NCBI GenBank assembly: GCA_005281725.1
Contig: SSBO01000012.1
Span: forward strand, 5,223,564 to 5,287,563
Source of the DNA: Wuchereria bancrofti
Taxonomy: Eukaryota > Nematoda > Chromadorea > Rhabditida > Onchocercidae
Length of the DNA: 64,000 nucleotides
Direction: 5' to 3'
A program made the translations under genes and the position numbers. The notes below the pieces were generated by a model. It worked only from the letters and a program-made list of their open reading frames with translations, searched no databases and was not told the DNA's origin. Within the stretch, counting starts at the first letter, position 1, and the number at the start of each line of letters is the position of its first letter. Shown in pieces: positions 12,278 to 24,577 of the stretch.

Positions 12278-14435
12278 TTAAACAAATGTTGGCTGTGCTA
12301 CCGAAGAACAACATGATGGCAAAAATGATGAGTTCTTGTCGGGAAGAGTGACACCATCAACATGAAAAGCAGAACCAAGATGGTCGCTATCTTCTGAATC
12401 GGAATGCATGCTGGATACCGAAAGGCGGTCGCGCATTGCTGCTGCCAAATTATAGAATGCATCATCACAGTTAATACCTGTCTTCGCGCTCACCTGTAAA
12501 TTATTAGCTCTAAGTGCTTGCATTCCCGAATATTTCTCGCCTTACTAGTTCAGCGTTTAATGGTTGCTTGAAAGGGAACACTAGCAAAGGAAACTGAATC
12601 CACTATCTACCGCGCTAATGAATGATCTGGTCTTATATTTTTCTCAGTCTCATTGGAACACTAACGCATGTCACGCAGAGTTATTTCAGAACCTGTCCTA
12701 GGCCATATTTTAATATTTCCCAAAGAATGTTATCTCAATGCATACATAGAATTAGCACATAAAAGAACAAGCAGTTACTACTTTCTATCCACAGTTTGCA
12801 TTTCTCGTTTCCTACCGCTCATGCCCCTAACATTTGATCGTCCGAAAGTGGCATAAAGAAATTGAAATCTTCATTTACTAGCTAATAGTTATTTCGTGCA
12901 CGAACTAGAGTTTCCATCAGCTTATCAATAAATCTATTAAAAAAGAACAACTTCGTAAAGAGAGACTCCAAGCTGGTTAGCTAAGCGTTCAGCGCGTTCA
13001 AAATTAACCATTCTTTTGTCTTCTAAATCGGCTTTGTTTCCAATTAGCATTAGCACAGCATTTGATGGCGCATGCAGTCGAATTTCCTATAATATTTCAA
13101 TGAGCAAAACAAATGACAAACTTCTTCCGTTGTTTTTCCGTAATAACTACAGAACAGAAATCCCATTAAATGCTTTTTCTTAACTACTAGAACAAACGAC
13201 ATAGCAGTCAGTAATGGAACTTCGCTGACATAGAAACCGTAAAATCAAGTGAATATAAAACGAGAATTCAATTGCCAACATACGTCATGTAAAACTGAGG
13301 AAATATTAATAGCGGAATCACGTGACATTTGATTTTTATCGACGTCTTTACAAAAATTACTTTGGAAGAATACTGACAGTCGAACAATTTTCTTGGAAAC
13401 TTCTAAATTCAACTAGGGAATCATTAAATAAAAAAGTTTCCACATAAGAAAACTCGACTTCAGAAAGATTTATAATACATTTGTTTGTGGAAAATGATTC
13501 ACCAAACTATTTTCCTCCATAAAGTTTACCTTTAACCAATAATTACGCAAATTATCAAAGGATCGTTCGTCTGTCAAATCATAAACACACATTACTCCAT
13601 GTGCTGAATGATAGTATGAGTTATAAATTGTTCTATACCGTTCCATTCCTGAAAAAATTTCAAAACAGCCAATTATTTTTAGAAGTATTTCTTTCTCACT
13701 AGAGTTTAATTCCAATCGTTTAATCTTAGTTTTTGTAATCACCACAAGTGTTTGGTTATTCAGTGCGTATGTATTGTCAACGATGTGAGAACACGGTGAA
13801 TAAAACCATATTTGAAGGAGAGGAAGATCACTGTAAGAAGAATTTTAAGTTATAAGAGTCGTAAGAAGTATGCAAACAATAATTCTACGCTAGTTACCTC
13901 CTATTTCTGTCATATATATCATTTTTATCAGCTTACTCTGTTCAATTCAGCATGCAAAGAACTTGAAGCATAAATCTAAAATCGGTGTACATATATATTG
14001 AAAGAGGAAAATTTTTTAATTCTTTTAAAGTTTTTAATCAATCAGGAATCATGTCAAGCAGTCTTTTTCTACACGATATCACTCAATGCTTGAATTAGGT
14101 TGGTTGAACCGAAAACCGTTTCTATTCTCATTTAGTGAATGCGATACTGACAATGCAGTAAAGATGTGAATTGCAGTTGCTTAATTACCGCGTGAAAAGA
14201 AATGCTAAATTAGGTGAATGAAATGAGAATATGACAATATAGTACCAGCTGTATCCCATAACTCTAGCCGGATTTTATCACGACCAAGTTTGACTGTTTT
14301 CAGTTTGAAATCAACACCAAGCGTAGTAATGTGATCCTGGCGAAATGAATTTTCAGCAAAGCGTAGCAAAATACATGACTTTCCACAGTTATGGTCGCCA
14401 ACAATAACGATTTTGAATAAATAATTGTAACTCAT
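12278..14435 (-). CDS. Divergent Rab-family small GTPase with Met in place of the switch II Gln
   Basis: Exons 14435-14246, 13648-13530, 13086-12952 and 12493-12278 join in frame to about 219 residues. The fold is plainly Rab: SYNYLFKIVIVGD, P-loop GDHNCGKS, switch I TTLGVDFKLKT, WDTAG, ERYRTI, VYDLTDERSF, NKAD and SAKTG. The residue after DTAG, normally Gln (Ras Gln61), is Met, encoded just after the exon 1 to 2 junction. That Gln positions the attacking water, so intrinsic hydrolysis may be slow; this is inference. P-loop positions usually S-G-V read H-N-C. The long tail holds SCCSS 11 residues before the stop, so the usual C-terminal prenyl cysteines are not terminal in this model. A GT after SCCSS could instead splice to a further exon. 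The subfamily is unclear; Rab1/Rab8/Rab3 are nearest by eye. An acceptor (TATTGTAG) lies about 22 nt before the ATG. Confidence 0.85.
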
Positions 14436-16848
14436 GATGATATAACAGCGATGATTTCTACAATACGAATAAGGAAGTCAAAAAGTCAAATACAGTAGGA
14501 AACAAAAACAAAGGACGATGACTCAGTGGGGTGGTTTGGTTTATATCTGTAGAAATAAGTTGGTAAGTAGGTAATGGATGGCCTTTGAACTAGCAACAAA
14601 CACAACGAGCAGAACACAGAGTGATATAAATGTGTAATGAGTGTTTAATGACAAGTCTGGAAGTGGTTGGTTGCCTCATGGATAGACAAATGTATCCGCG
14701 GACACGGTGAATATAGTATCACGTAGTAGCAGTGATAATAAAATAATCTAATAAAAAACAACAAACAACAAATAACAAGTGACAAACAACAACAACGGAC
14801 GATGGAGGAAGCAACAGTTCACTTCATGAATCAACAAGTCACTAAGAGGTTTGTCGTACGTGTAAGCAAGTGAATGCACAGTGGTCATGAAGCGCTACAC
14901 GAGGGAACGATTGGCTTCCAAGTGACCTTCCGTCCCCGCTGCACTGCACATCTCTTACGTTCTCACTTCAGCACGTTGTTTTTACATGTATAGAGAAATC
15001 CTGGTTTCGATAACTATCCTATTGACACATAAGGAGGAAGAGGAAAAAAGAGAGAAAAGAAGAGATAGAAAGAGAATGCTGTATGACTATGAAGTGTGAC
15101 GAGCGCATACCGAAATATTCGAATAAAGGTGGGGTAGGGATAAAAACACAGAAAGGGCTTATAATAGCCGGCACGGTGATATGGACATGGAGGATGAACA
15201 AAATTAAAGAAGAAGAAGCAGAAGTACATGCAAGTAATGCATGTATCTTTAATATTAGGCGGGCAGCATGCTGCAGGTCATTCTCGCACTTTCTATTAAT
15301 TGAGCATTTTTGTTTCAAGCTGTGCATCCGTTGCAACTTCAGACAGCATCGTGTCTTTTTCTTTTCATGCTCGAGTAGTTAATTACTTACGTTTCATTAA
15401 CTGGAATTCACCATCAGAAATTCTCCAAGATCTGAAGACTTCATCTCCAATACTTCACAGACGCACTACCAAATTTCTCTATACTTTATCACTTTTTTCT
15501 AAACAAATAAATACTTTCTATGCTCAATAATCATTTTATACCGACGATCACTCCCTCCACCGCCTTTGTTTACAATCTCCCCATTTGTAGCACAAATTTT
15601 CTGCATACAACAGTTAAGCAATTTTATTCAAATTGATCGCAGAACATCAGTATCTTTATCATAAGGATTGATTCGATTGAAAATTGTGGGGAATTAACAT
15701 TTAACATGAATTTACCAGTTGTCGGATTTCATTTTAAGACTGTTGTAGGAATTTATAATACTGATGTTGTAGGAATTTATGTAACATTCTTAATTAACAG
15801 ATAAAGTACCTCTGTAGTACAACTATTTAAAAAGTATCCTTTCATTGTTCACAGAGGTTAATTGAAGTTTTGATATTAAGGAAATAAGTTATTGGTAATT
15901 AACTAACAGTAAAGTGAGTAGACAGAATGCTTATTAGTCTAGAAGCAAGCTTATTTCATTGGATTTGATTTCTTTTTTCCCAAAAATTTAGAGCACTTCT
16001 TGCCATGGAACACGTCTGAAAATAATAGCGGTTCGATTAAGGTCCAAAAGGTATGCAACTGACCTTACTTTTTGAATATTAAGTTGCCTAGGCTACCGGC
16101 TAATTTCTTCAATAAGGCTGAAAGTTTGCTAGGATTGGTTCACCTGTCGAAAGATGATAATAAAAGTAGCCGTGGAGTTTGAATAAAACCCTGCTGGGAG
16201 CAGCTATGAAACTCGAATCATTATTTTCGACCATGGTCGAAATCACAACTATTTAGATGCGAAATTTAAATTTTATAAAAGTTTTCAGGTCATTTAAAAA
16301 GGATCCAGTAATCTCCACACATTGAACGAAGAACCAGTTCAAGGTAGGATTTCCTTAAACTGTGAGTTACTTTCGAAGCAGTGTTTTTTTTTGAGTCGTC
16401 TGTGATATCGTCGTCATTAGATTGCACTTTTGCGACAAGCCTACAACGAAGTTGCATTATCAGCGGTGTGCAACAGAAATCAAATGTTAGATTTCGAGAA
16501 AGAGACTAGCAGTAATAGTGTTATTTGAAATTAGTAATGAGTCATACTAATGGTGTTACTGATGATATTCTGTTGTGTGACTGTCACGTAGTTTCTTGAA
16601 GTTTGAAAGATAAATTAGCTGTTTATGAATTGAACAAAGTGAACTATGGGAGCAGAAGCTCAGAAGCTGCTTACGGATTTTATTCTCATATCGAATTTGA
16701 TCTGAAAGTTCAGTGTGGAAAATAAACGGGGATGCAATCATCAGCACTCATTGTAAGAACAACTGGAGGACAGTTGGTGCAATGCTGACAGCATCTTTCT
16801 CCTCCCAATGCTTTCAATTTTTATAAAAGAAACTCAAAGGATGCAAAA
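14436..16848. other. Intergenic region between Rab and cysteine-rich genes
   Basis: The flanking genes diverge, so both promoters should be here. I see A/C-rich DNA near 14755-14800 (repeated AACAA units), a T-rich stretch near 15010-15075 on the minus strand, and a 16-base direct repeat TGTTGTAGGAATTTAT at 15741-15756 and 15765-15780. No supported gene. Confidence 0.5.
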
Positions 16849-19800
16849 ATGCCTTCAATTCTCAGCACGATGTTTCTTTCCGCACTCATCTTTTGTTCCT
16901 TCATTTATGCTCTACCAACGGTTCGCTACTTTTGCCGATTCTAAATTTACTATTTGTCAATTAAATATAGATTACTAGAAATCAGAAAGGTAGTAGTCTC
17001 AATTGTTTTCTTCCTGTTATAAACAAATTGGTAAGCAGTGAATAAACTGAGGCTTAATAGTCATTATTAGAAATATCTATTGACAGAAATTATACTTCTA
17101 TAATATCCTCCCTCCCTCTCTCTCTCTCTTGACAGAACTATTTTTTGAGATAACAAGTGTAAGAGTCATAAAACGTGATACGGCAGCAATATTACGAAAA
17201 ATGCACAACAATTTGCGGGAGAACTGTTTCCCACGACCAAGTGGTGGATGTGCATGTATTGTTAAACAAGGAGACGGTGTAGAAACCGTCGAAAATTACG
17301 ATTCCAATGAACAGTGCAGGTTGGATATTGCAGGTAATATTGGCTATGGAATATTTGAAATCTTCGGGGAAATTCTGAGAGCCATCCATTCGCTTTGAAA
17401 AATTGGCTGAGTACTGTTTTTTTCCAGACATTTTTAGAAGTTTCGAAGTTGGTGAAGTCATTAGCAGTGTAATGAAGATTCAGAAAGTTTCGACTGAGGA
17501 TTTATGAGCCAATTAATTAACAGGAAGTGCTTACATTAGCTTTTTGGCGGAACTCTTTAAATAACCTTGTCGAGATAAACATTACAACAGCAACAACTAA
17601 AATGATATCAAACATTACAATTCAGTCCAAATAGTGTGATACACAACAGGAAGTTAATATGTTAAGCATATCCTGCATACATCCGGCACCTGCTTCGATT
17701 GAGATAGTGATTTGAATCATTTCTAACTCAGTGTAATTCTAGCTTATTTGTGACTTATTTTGATATGATTTTCAAGTCTCCATAGACCAACACTAGTTTG
17801 TGTATGGTAGGAAATGATACAATATAAAATATCATCTTTATACATTTCGTAAATTAGTTTGCAGTTGTATGCATTCTGCAGGACGTTGCATTCTTCTTTC
17901 ATCTTTTTAAAAGGAAAAGTGTAAAAAACAATCATGGGAAAATCGTATTATATTTTCTGGCTATATAAAATCACTGCTATGACAAAAAAAGCAGACTCTA
18001 AAATTGACAAAACATTGAATAATCTGCCCGAATTTAGTATCCTATGATTCAAGATTTCATTGACATCTAAATTAAACCTCCTGTTAGGTTCGGAATTTGG
18101 TTCATCACTTGTTCTTTATCAATAATGGACAAGCAATTGATGAAATATTGTTTAAGCATAGTTATGATAAATTTTATCAAAAACTGCATAATCAACCGTC
18201 TTTTGCAAGTTGTCTGATCCAGTTATCAGTTAATTGAGTCGTTGAGAAGCATCAAAGCTTGAATTTCCTGAACTTTTAGAAAATCAAATTTTAGCACAAA
18301 CAGTGCATAATAAAAAACAACTGAATAAGGAGATCAAGGATCGATATGGTAATTACAAGCAAGACTGCTTCCTGTTACCATCTGGGGGTTGTAAGTGCAG
18401 TGAAAGAGATGAAGTTGGTAATGAAGTGGTGAAGAAATATGATGACGGAGCGCATTGCAAATTTTCGCAGGTATGCTACAAACTTCTTATTGAAGCTGAA
18501 ATTATAGTGGGAGTCAGTAAAGATATCTCTATGGAATTTCCGAATGCATTCCGAAAATCTCAAAGTTGCGACAGCTGTTTGTATTTCTCTAGAAAAGTGC
18601 AAATTTGAACAATAACAAGAGTTCTATTTGTTTGCTATATGTTTAAATTATAATCCTTATCTACTAATAACAGACATTTGTGGCTAGACCAAATTTATCA
18701 TTCTATTAATCTATCTCAATTATTGGCTTTGATAAAGGATGTTTATGTTAAATTAAAAAATAGGTTTGGAAAGATTATTCATTTTTAAACAATTCGCAGT
18801 TTGCATTCATTACCGTTTTATATTATTATACTATTAAAGTTTCTTTTTAAAAGTACCTTCCACGCAAGCTGCAACACGCACAGTTCTAGCGAAAGTTCCC
18901 AAATTCTAAAAAGTATTTCAATTAATAGTTCTTGATCCTATAAGCACAACTGACAGAACGACCATGTAGGTCGCGAATATTCATCTCTTTTTTTAACGGT
19001 TCAGATATTTCGCTAACACTTCATACCATATTTTTATCATTTTCAATGCATACAATGTAATTCTATTAAAAATGTCTACAGGATGTGAGTCGCCACTACT
19101 ATTTTTATTTTTTGATTTGTATTCCTCCTTACCAGCAAGCTGATCTGCAATTAGTTTTCATTCGATAACTATTCAATTGCTAAAAACGTAATACACACTA
19201 ATTACACTAAATCCTTTTCCTACATCTTTATATGCCTCATTTGTCTTAAAATTTATGCATATTCATCTATTTAATCGAAATATCTTTGAGACTATTTTCT
19301 GAAATTTCACCGCTGCTTCCGATCATCAGATTTAAAGTTGTCTTGAGAGTTTACAATAAACACTAAGTTCCTTATTTCGATATTGCAACAAAAATCTTCA
19401 GGACTTTAACCAGATCTTAAATTCAAATCTTTAATTCCAACAACTAATACTTAACTCTCCACATTGAACTCTTATGTATTTTGTTGTTTATTAGAAGAAT
19501 AAAAGAACAGCTAACGAACAGCCACCACAAAATGCTCGTGATCCAATTCGAGAACGGGCTCAAGCAAATTATCGTGCCGTCATTAATGAGTTAAATGAAA
19601 AATTCAAAGGACTCAAAGAAGGATGCTTTCCGAGACCTAAAGGTAAGTACAATTCAACTTCAGACTTCCAAAAAATAAGTTTTAATCAGATGAAAACATA
19701 TTTGGTTAAACCAATTAATGCTTGTAAAACGATTAGCAATTTGCTTTGTTCGTCTAACTCTCCAGTTTAATCACAACGACATGGTCACAAATTTCGATGC

Positions 19801-19958
19801 AAATGTTAATTTTGTTAATTCTGGAAATTCAAGGATGTTTGTGCGTGATCGGAAAAGATCAAGACGGGCGAGATATCACGGAACGACGAATGAAAGATCG
19901 GGATTGTAAGTGTCAACCTGGTGAACGTAGCCATGGATGTCCAACAGATGGTGCCTAA
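16849..19958 (+). CDS. Secreted cysteine-rich protein with three repeated modules, function unknown
   Basis: Five exons (16849-16920, 17150-17333, 18295-18470, 19495-19642, 19834-19958) join in frame to about 234 residues. Exon 1 encodes a clear signal peptide (MPSILSTMFLSALIFCSFIYA). Three modules follow, each with the pattern C-F-x-x-P-x(0-1)-G-G/K-C-x-C then 19-20 residues and C: CFPRPSGGCAC ... C in exon 2, CFLLPSGGCKC ... C in exon 3, and CFPRPKGCLC ... CKC ... C split over exons 4 and 5. Modules A and B each have four cysteines and module C six. A basic, polar linker precedes each module. I do not recognise the family; it looks like a small secreted nematode protein. The exon 2 acceptor is uncertain: 17150 keeps phase with exon 1, while a stronger-looking site at 17135 does not. 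A polyadenylation signal AATAAA lies at 20132. Confidence 0.7.
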
Positions 19959-22041
19959 TGTGAGAAGCAGTAGAGTTCTAACTAATTTTTTGTGAAAAAA
20001 GTTGTCCAACATATTTTTATTATCTGTAAAGCCATTCAATCCCCCTATGATTTTCAGCCAAGCATTTCATTGGACATATTTTGACATTTTCACGGATTTT
20101 TGATAAATTGTAAATATAAGACGACTAGTTAAATAAAACTATATGGTTTTTAAAGGTTTCCTTGTAGTTCTGGGTTTTATGAATTGCTTCATCAGCAGTG
20201 AATGCTTTGTTTTAGTATTTCCACAGTATTTGCAAGAAAAACAATTTTATTTGATTTACTAATAAAATCTTTTGATCGGTATGAGTAACAACCCTTGCTA
20301 TGTTTTCAGTTTCAGTAATCTTCAAACCGTAATTTAATTGTGATCCATATATTTAAAATAAACCTGACTTTTAAAGATGTTGCAAATGTCTAGAGAAAAC
20401 CCAAAATATTGATTTTTGTAGTAGGTAGTCCTACTCATTTGAAATTTATATTCATCGAACAAGTGTTTAACTTTTAAGGTGGGTTATTTTGTCCCAAACA
20501 TATTCAAGAAAATAATGAGTTATCGTCTGTTGATTGTTTGAAAATTTTCAGTATTGATCCTTTTTACCTCTATAATCTAGAAATTCAAAACGCTGCCAAG
20601 GACTTTTTAGAAGTGTGTAGGATTACCAAGTAGATAATTAGTCTTCTATCCAATTATTTTCACCACTGATAGCATCTAAGGGATCAGACCACCGTAATTG
20701 CAGGGAAAATTGTTACCACCTAGTGACTTTCCGAAAATGAAACATTTTTTGATTCATCAGTTTATTCCTGTACAAGCATGACTTTCAATTTATGAGACGA
20801 GGTGGGATTGTGAAGTTCTTTAGTGGGCATAGCTATTCTTGGGGAAAATTGGGTTGGTTTTTTCGTGTTTGAAACTTGCAATAATATCTTCACAGAGAAA
20901 AACTGGAACCTTAATTTCATAATTCTGTAATAAGTTCAAGTTGCAGGCTTTGTTACTTTTTTGTTAATGGGTTGAAGCGATGTAATTGAAATCGAATAGA
21001 CAAATGTTACAACTGGGAGATAAAAAGGAGGTCTCTGAACTAGATAAAAATTTAAGAGTACGTGATAGCTTGTTGTATTACTTATAAATAGAATGAAGAA
21101 TATTTAAAGTGCACCGACGAATGAAATGTTTTGAAAACTTGCAGTGTATTACAAACATCTTAATCACATCTACATTGTTCTACTAGCTTAAGCGTATTTC
21201 GGAGGTGTTGCCTAACTTCCATAAATGAGTTGCAAACGGATTATCATAGTTGCAGTTGATATCGTCTTTGCATAAATTGCGTTCCAACCGTCAAAAAATT
21301 GAAGCGGTTTCTTTGTTTATGAAATAGATGGACTTAAACTTTTTTTATAGTTGTTAATCCTCATGACAGTTAGTTATCAATCAAGAAGTTGGAAACCTCA
21401 GACGTCTACAAATTGTTTCAAAGATGAACAGTACTTTGTTCCCCTTTAGAGCAAATTTTGATAATCATCCATTGAGTATCTTTATTTTAAAATGCAATAA
21501 ATAAGTGTACCTTATGACAGTTATACAACAAAGTCTGAGCTTTATTTTTAAAGCTGAAAACAGTTTTATATTTTATAAAATTTAGCGCGAAGCTGTAGAT
21601 TAAAAAGCTCTTAAGGAATGTGTACTTAGTGGGAAACATGAGAAAAGAAGTGCAGTTATAAATTATAAATAGAAAATGACAAAAACCAACAAAAATCTAC
21701 ATTTTGATTTAACTATAGAGTTATAGATGACAGTATGATTATTATGTAATTATAAACTCTTCAAAGTGGACATTATCGATATATTACTTCAATTAGCAGT
21801 TCTGAATATCAGGGGATGAACGGATATGAAATGAAGTCCTTGTTGCGATTCTCTACACAGTTCTTTCGTTGTAGTAACAACACAGCAGACACTGAAATAT
21901 AAACTACAAACTCTTCAAAATTTTACATGACTTTTTTTAGATTTTTTCAACGCCCTTGATTTCGATTCTTATATTCTGTGATACTTTGTATGTCATCAAA
22001 ACTACTCATAATGAAAGCAGAAAAAAATAGATGAAACACAG
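19959..22041. other. Intergenic region between two converging secreted-protein genes
   Basis: Both neighbours end here. Apart from AATAAA at 20132, a likely poly(A) signal of the cysteine-rich gene, I see no exon, RNA gene or repeat that I can support. Confidence 0.5.
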
Positions 22042-24577
22042 TTAGTGATACTTTAAGGTTAGAAAAGGAAGTACGCCTTTGACAAATACGTAACTTTTCG
22101 AAAAATTCACTTCGTCAAGAAACTGGAAATTGCTTACAGATCCCTGTCCAGCTAATTCATTGCTTTTGCAGATAGACTGGCCTGGGCACTGACCGTCAGG
22201 ACCACAAAAACCAATATGCACACCAACATGACAAGTGCATCGTGTATTTGCATCATATCCAGGGATCACCGGAATAGGGGAAATCAGGTATCCACTTGAA
22301 GCATGCGACGATAGCTGAGCTATTGACGGATACGTTGCAGTAACACTTGGGCTAATTATTGGAATTTTCTCTGGTTGCATGCCTTAAGTCCATAATTCGA
22401 TAAGAAAATTAAATTTCATTAATTTGGTATAACATAACATTCAATTATATTTTACATCTTTTATCAGGACCACAAAAATCTTCTCCTTCACCATTCGACC
22501 TCTTTTTTAGGATTTTTTAATTTATAATGTGATAAGATGAAAAGATGAGAACGTTGGACAATATGCTAACAGTATCTTTTAAGACGTAACAAAAATTGGA
22601 TTGAACAAGAATACAAAATACGTAAAAAACAAACAAAAACTTACTAGGATTCCATACGCAAACCTGCAGGAGAGCATTAAAGATAAGGCCTGGTTCGCAA
22701 GGCATACGTTGCCATCTTCCACAATACAAACTGTTCGGTGCTGGCTGACACTGCAGAAAATGTGATGGACTTTCTGGATCAGCAACAAGCGATTCGATCA
22801 TCCATGAACAAATTTTCTGATATCTAGAACCCTCAACACTTTGTCCAGCTGCTGTAAATAAGAATTATTCGTGATTAGCTGAAAAAAAGTTTCATCACTC
22901 TGATGTTCGAAACTATCACCTATACTACTTATACTTATTTTGTGTCCTAAAATATGGCCCCAACTGATAAGATAGGTTCTGAAAAACTGTTTTAAATTTT
23001 GACTTCACTGATGAGAATTTAGTGTTAATGCGGTGCAATGATTGACCGATCATTCCACTTTTCATTCTATACCTAAACGAAAAAATGTGGGATCGGAAAG
23101 TCATAGAGAAATATGTGGTTTGAACAAAGATCAGTCAGTCCCTCTCTACATCTCGCCCTCCCTCTCTCTCTTAAGAAATCCATTAGCATTTGTGTTTGCA
23201 TTTCACTTGGCCGATCCAAACCTGTAGGACATGGTTGCGGCGCAATAATAGCTGAATATTGCTGTTTCCCTGTCTTCCCCTGCATCTGAGTACAGTACTG
23301 TTGTCCGTTATTTAAAAGTTGGCAGCCTTCCGGGATTTGCTTATTCTGAAAATAATACATCACATTACAAATCAGAAGATATTTCTATTCAAATTGTTGA
23401 AAAAAATAATTAAACTGAGTTTAGGACATAAATTAAGCCAAATTAAATCAAATTCCTACTGGAAGTTTATTGACAGCGGAAAAGTTAGTTGGACCTGATG
23501 GACCACAGGTACATAAGCTCTCTGAATTCGAACAGATATCGCAATTATCATCCTAAATCATATCTCATGTATTTAAATATTTCACATTGCATCAAAATTA
23601 CAGTTCCATAACTTCTCTACGAGAGTTTTTCGAGATTCTTGCAATACTGTCCAATCATTTTTGGTAAACAATCTTAACTGCAACAAAATAGCAAGAAATA
23701 TGGCTTACAGATATTATGCATCTTTGTTGATTCTGGCAGGGCGCATGACGAGCTTGACGGGCCTGGAATATGGAAACAGTTTACATTACTCAATTTCAAA
23801 ATGGAAGTAGTGTTAAACATCTTCTGAGATCCTCTCATTCCAAAAAATCTTGAGAGGAGAGTATCATTTCTACCTTTACCTTCCTTATTTGGAATATGAA
23901 AACAATTCCAGCCTATACCTTTGATATGTTCCTTTCATTCATAATTTTATCATATGTGACAAGCTCGATGATTACAACTTTTGGGCAATCACAATTCTCT
24001 TCATCCACGACACATAGGCATTGTTCCTTTTGTTGCTCCACTCTTTTCACCATGAACTGCAATCAAATATCATTATTTTCTAGTTTAGGAAGTGGAACAG
24101 GATTTTCTATTTAATTCACAACCTAACCTTTGGACCATTTCTTAACTGAGGACAGAATTTATGTTTTTCAGCATTGGAGCCTTCGCACAACTGCTGTCGG
24201 GCCTTAATGAATCCAGTGACTTTACATTCTCGAGCTGATGCTAGAAACTGATATCCAGTCGGGCAGTTCTTTGATGCCCAGATACCAAGATCACTACTAA
24301 AACAGTACCAAAACAAAGCCTTGCATTTTTTCAACAGCTGAATTTTTCGAATTTTAAAAGCTATTTTCGAATTTTAAAAATCCATTATCTAACCGATTTC
24401 CAGCATTTTCGGCTTGGAATACGCACTCGACATATTTGTTTGGATCAGTTGTTGGACGTGGAAAAGATGATAACTGGCAAATATCACCGATAATACTACG
24501 CCAAATCACTGAAGAGATGATGCCATTATCTCCACTATTGTCTCTGCTATTTTCTATTGACTTCTTGTCGCATTGTG
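22042..24577 (-). CDS. Secreted chitin-binding (CBM14-like) cysteine-rich protein, 5' end not found
   Basis: Eight exons (24577-24394, 24296-24128, 24056-23979, 23762-23709, 23552-23460, 23345-23222, 22851-22645, 22382-22042) join without a phase break to about 416 residues. At least two peritrophin-A-like patterns are visible. The first is C-QLSSFPRP-TTDPNKYVEC, then C-PTGYQFLASAREC. The second is ICSWMIESL, then SPSHFLQC, CGRWQRMPC and GLIFNALLQVCVW, a typical CBM14 ending. Between them lie short Cys-rich pieces (CLCVVDEENCDC, CDICSNSESLCTCG). The C-terminal exon is Pro/Ser-rich, then CTCHVGVHIGFCGPDGQC. Such domains bind chitin in eggshell, pharyngeal lining or sheath; the tissue here is unknown. 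The first exon starts in phase 1, so an upstream exon with the start and signal peptide must exist beyond 24577, but I could not identify it. The last residues before the stop may include intron read-through. Confidence 0.75.
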
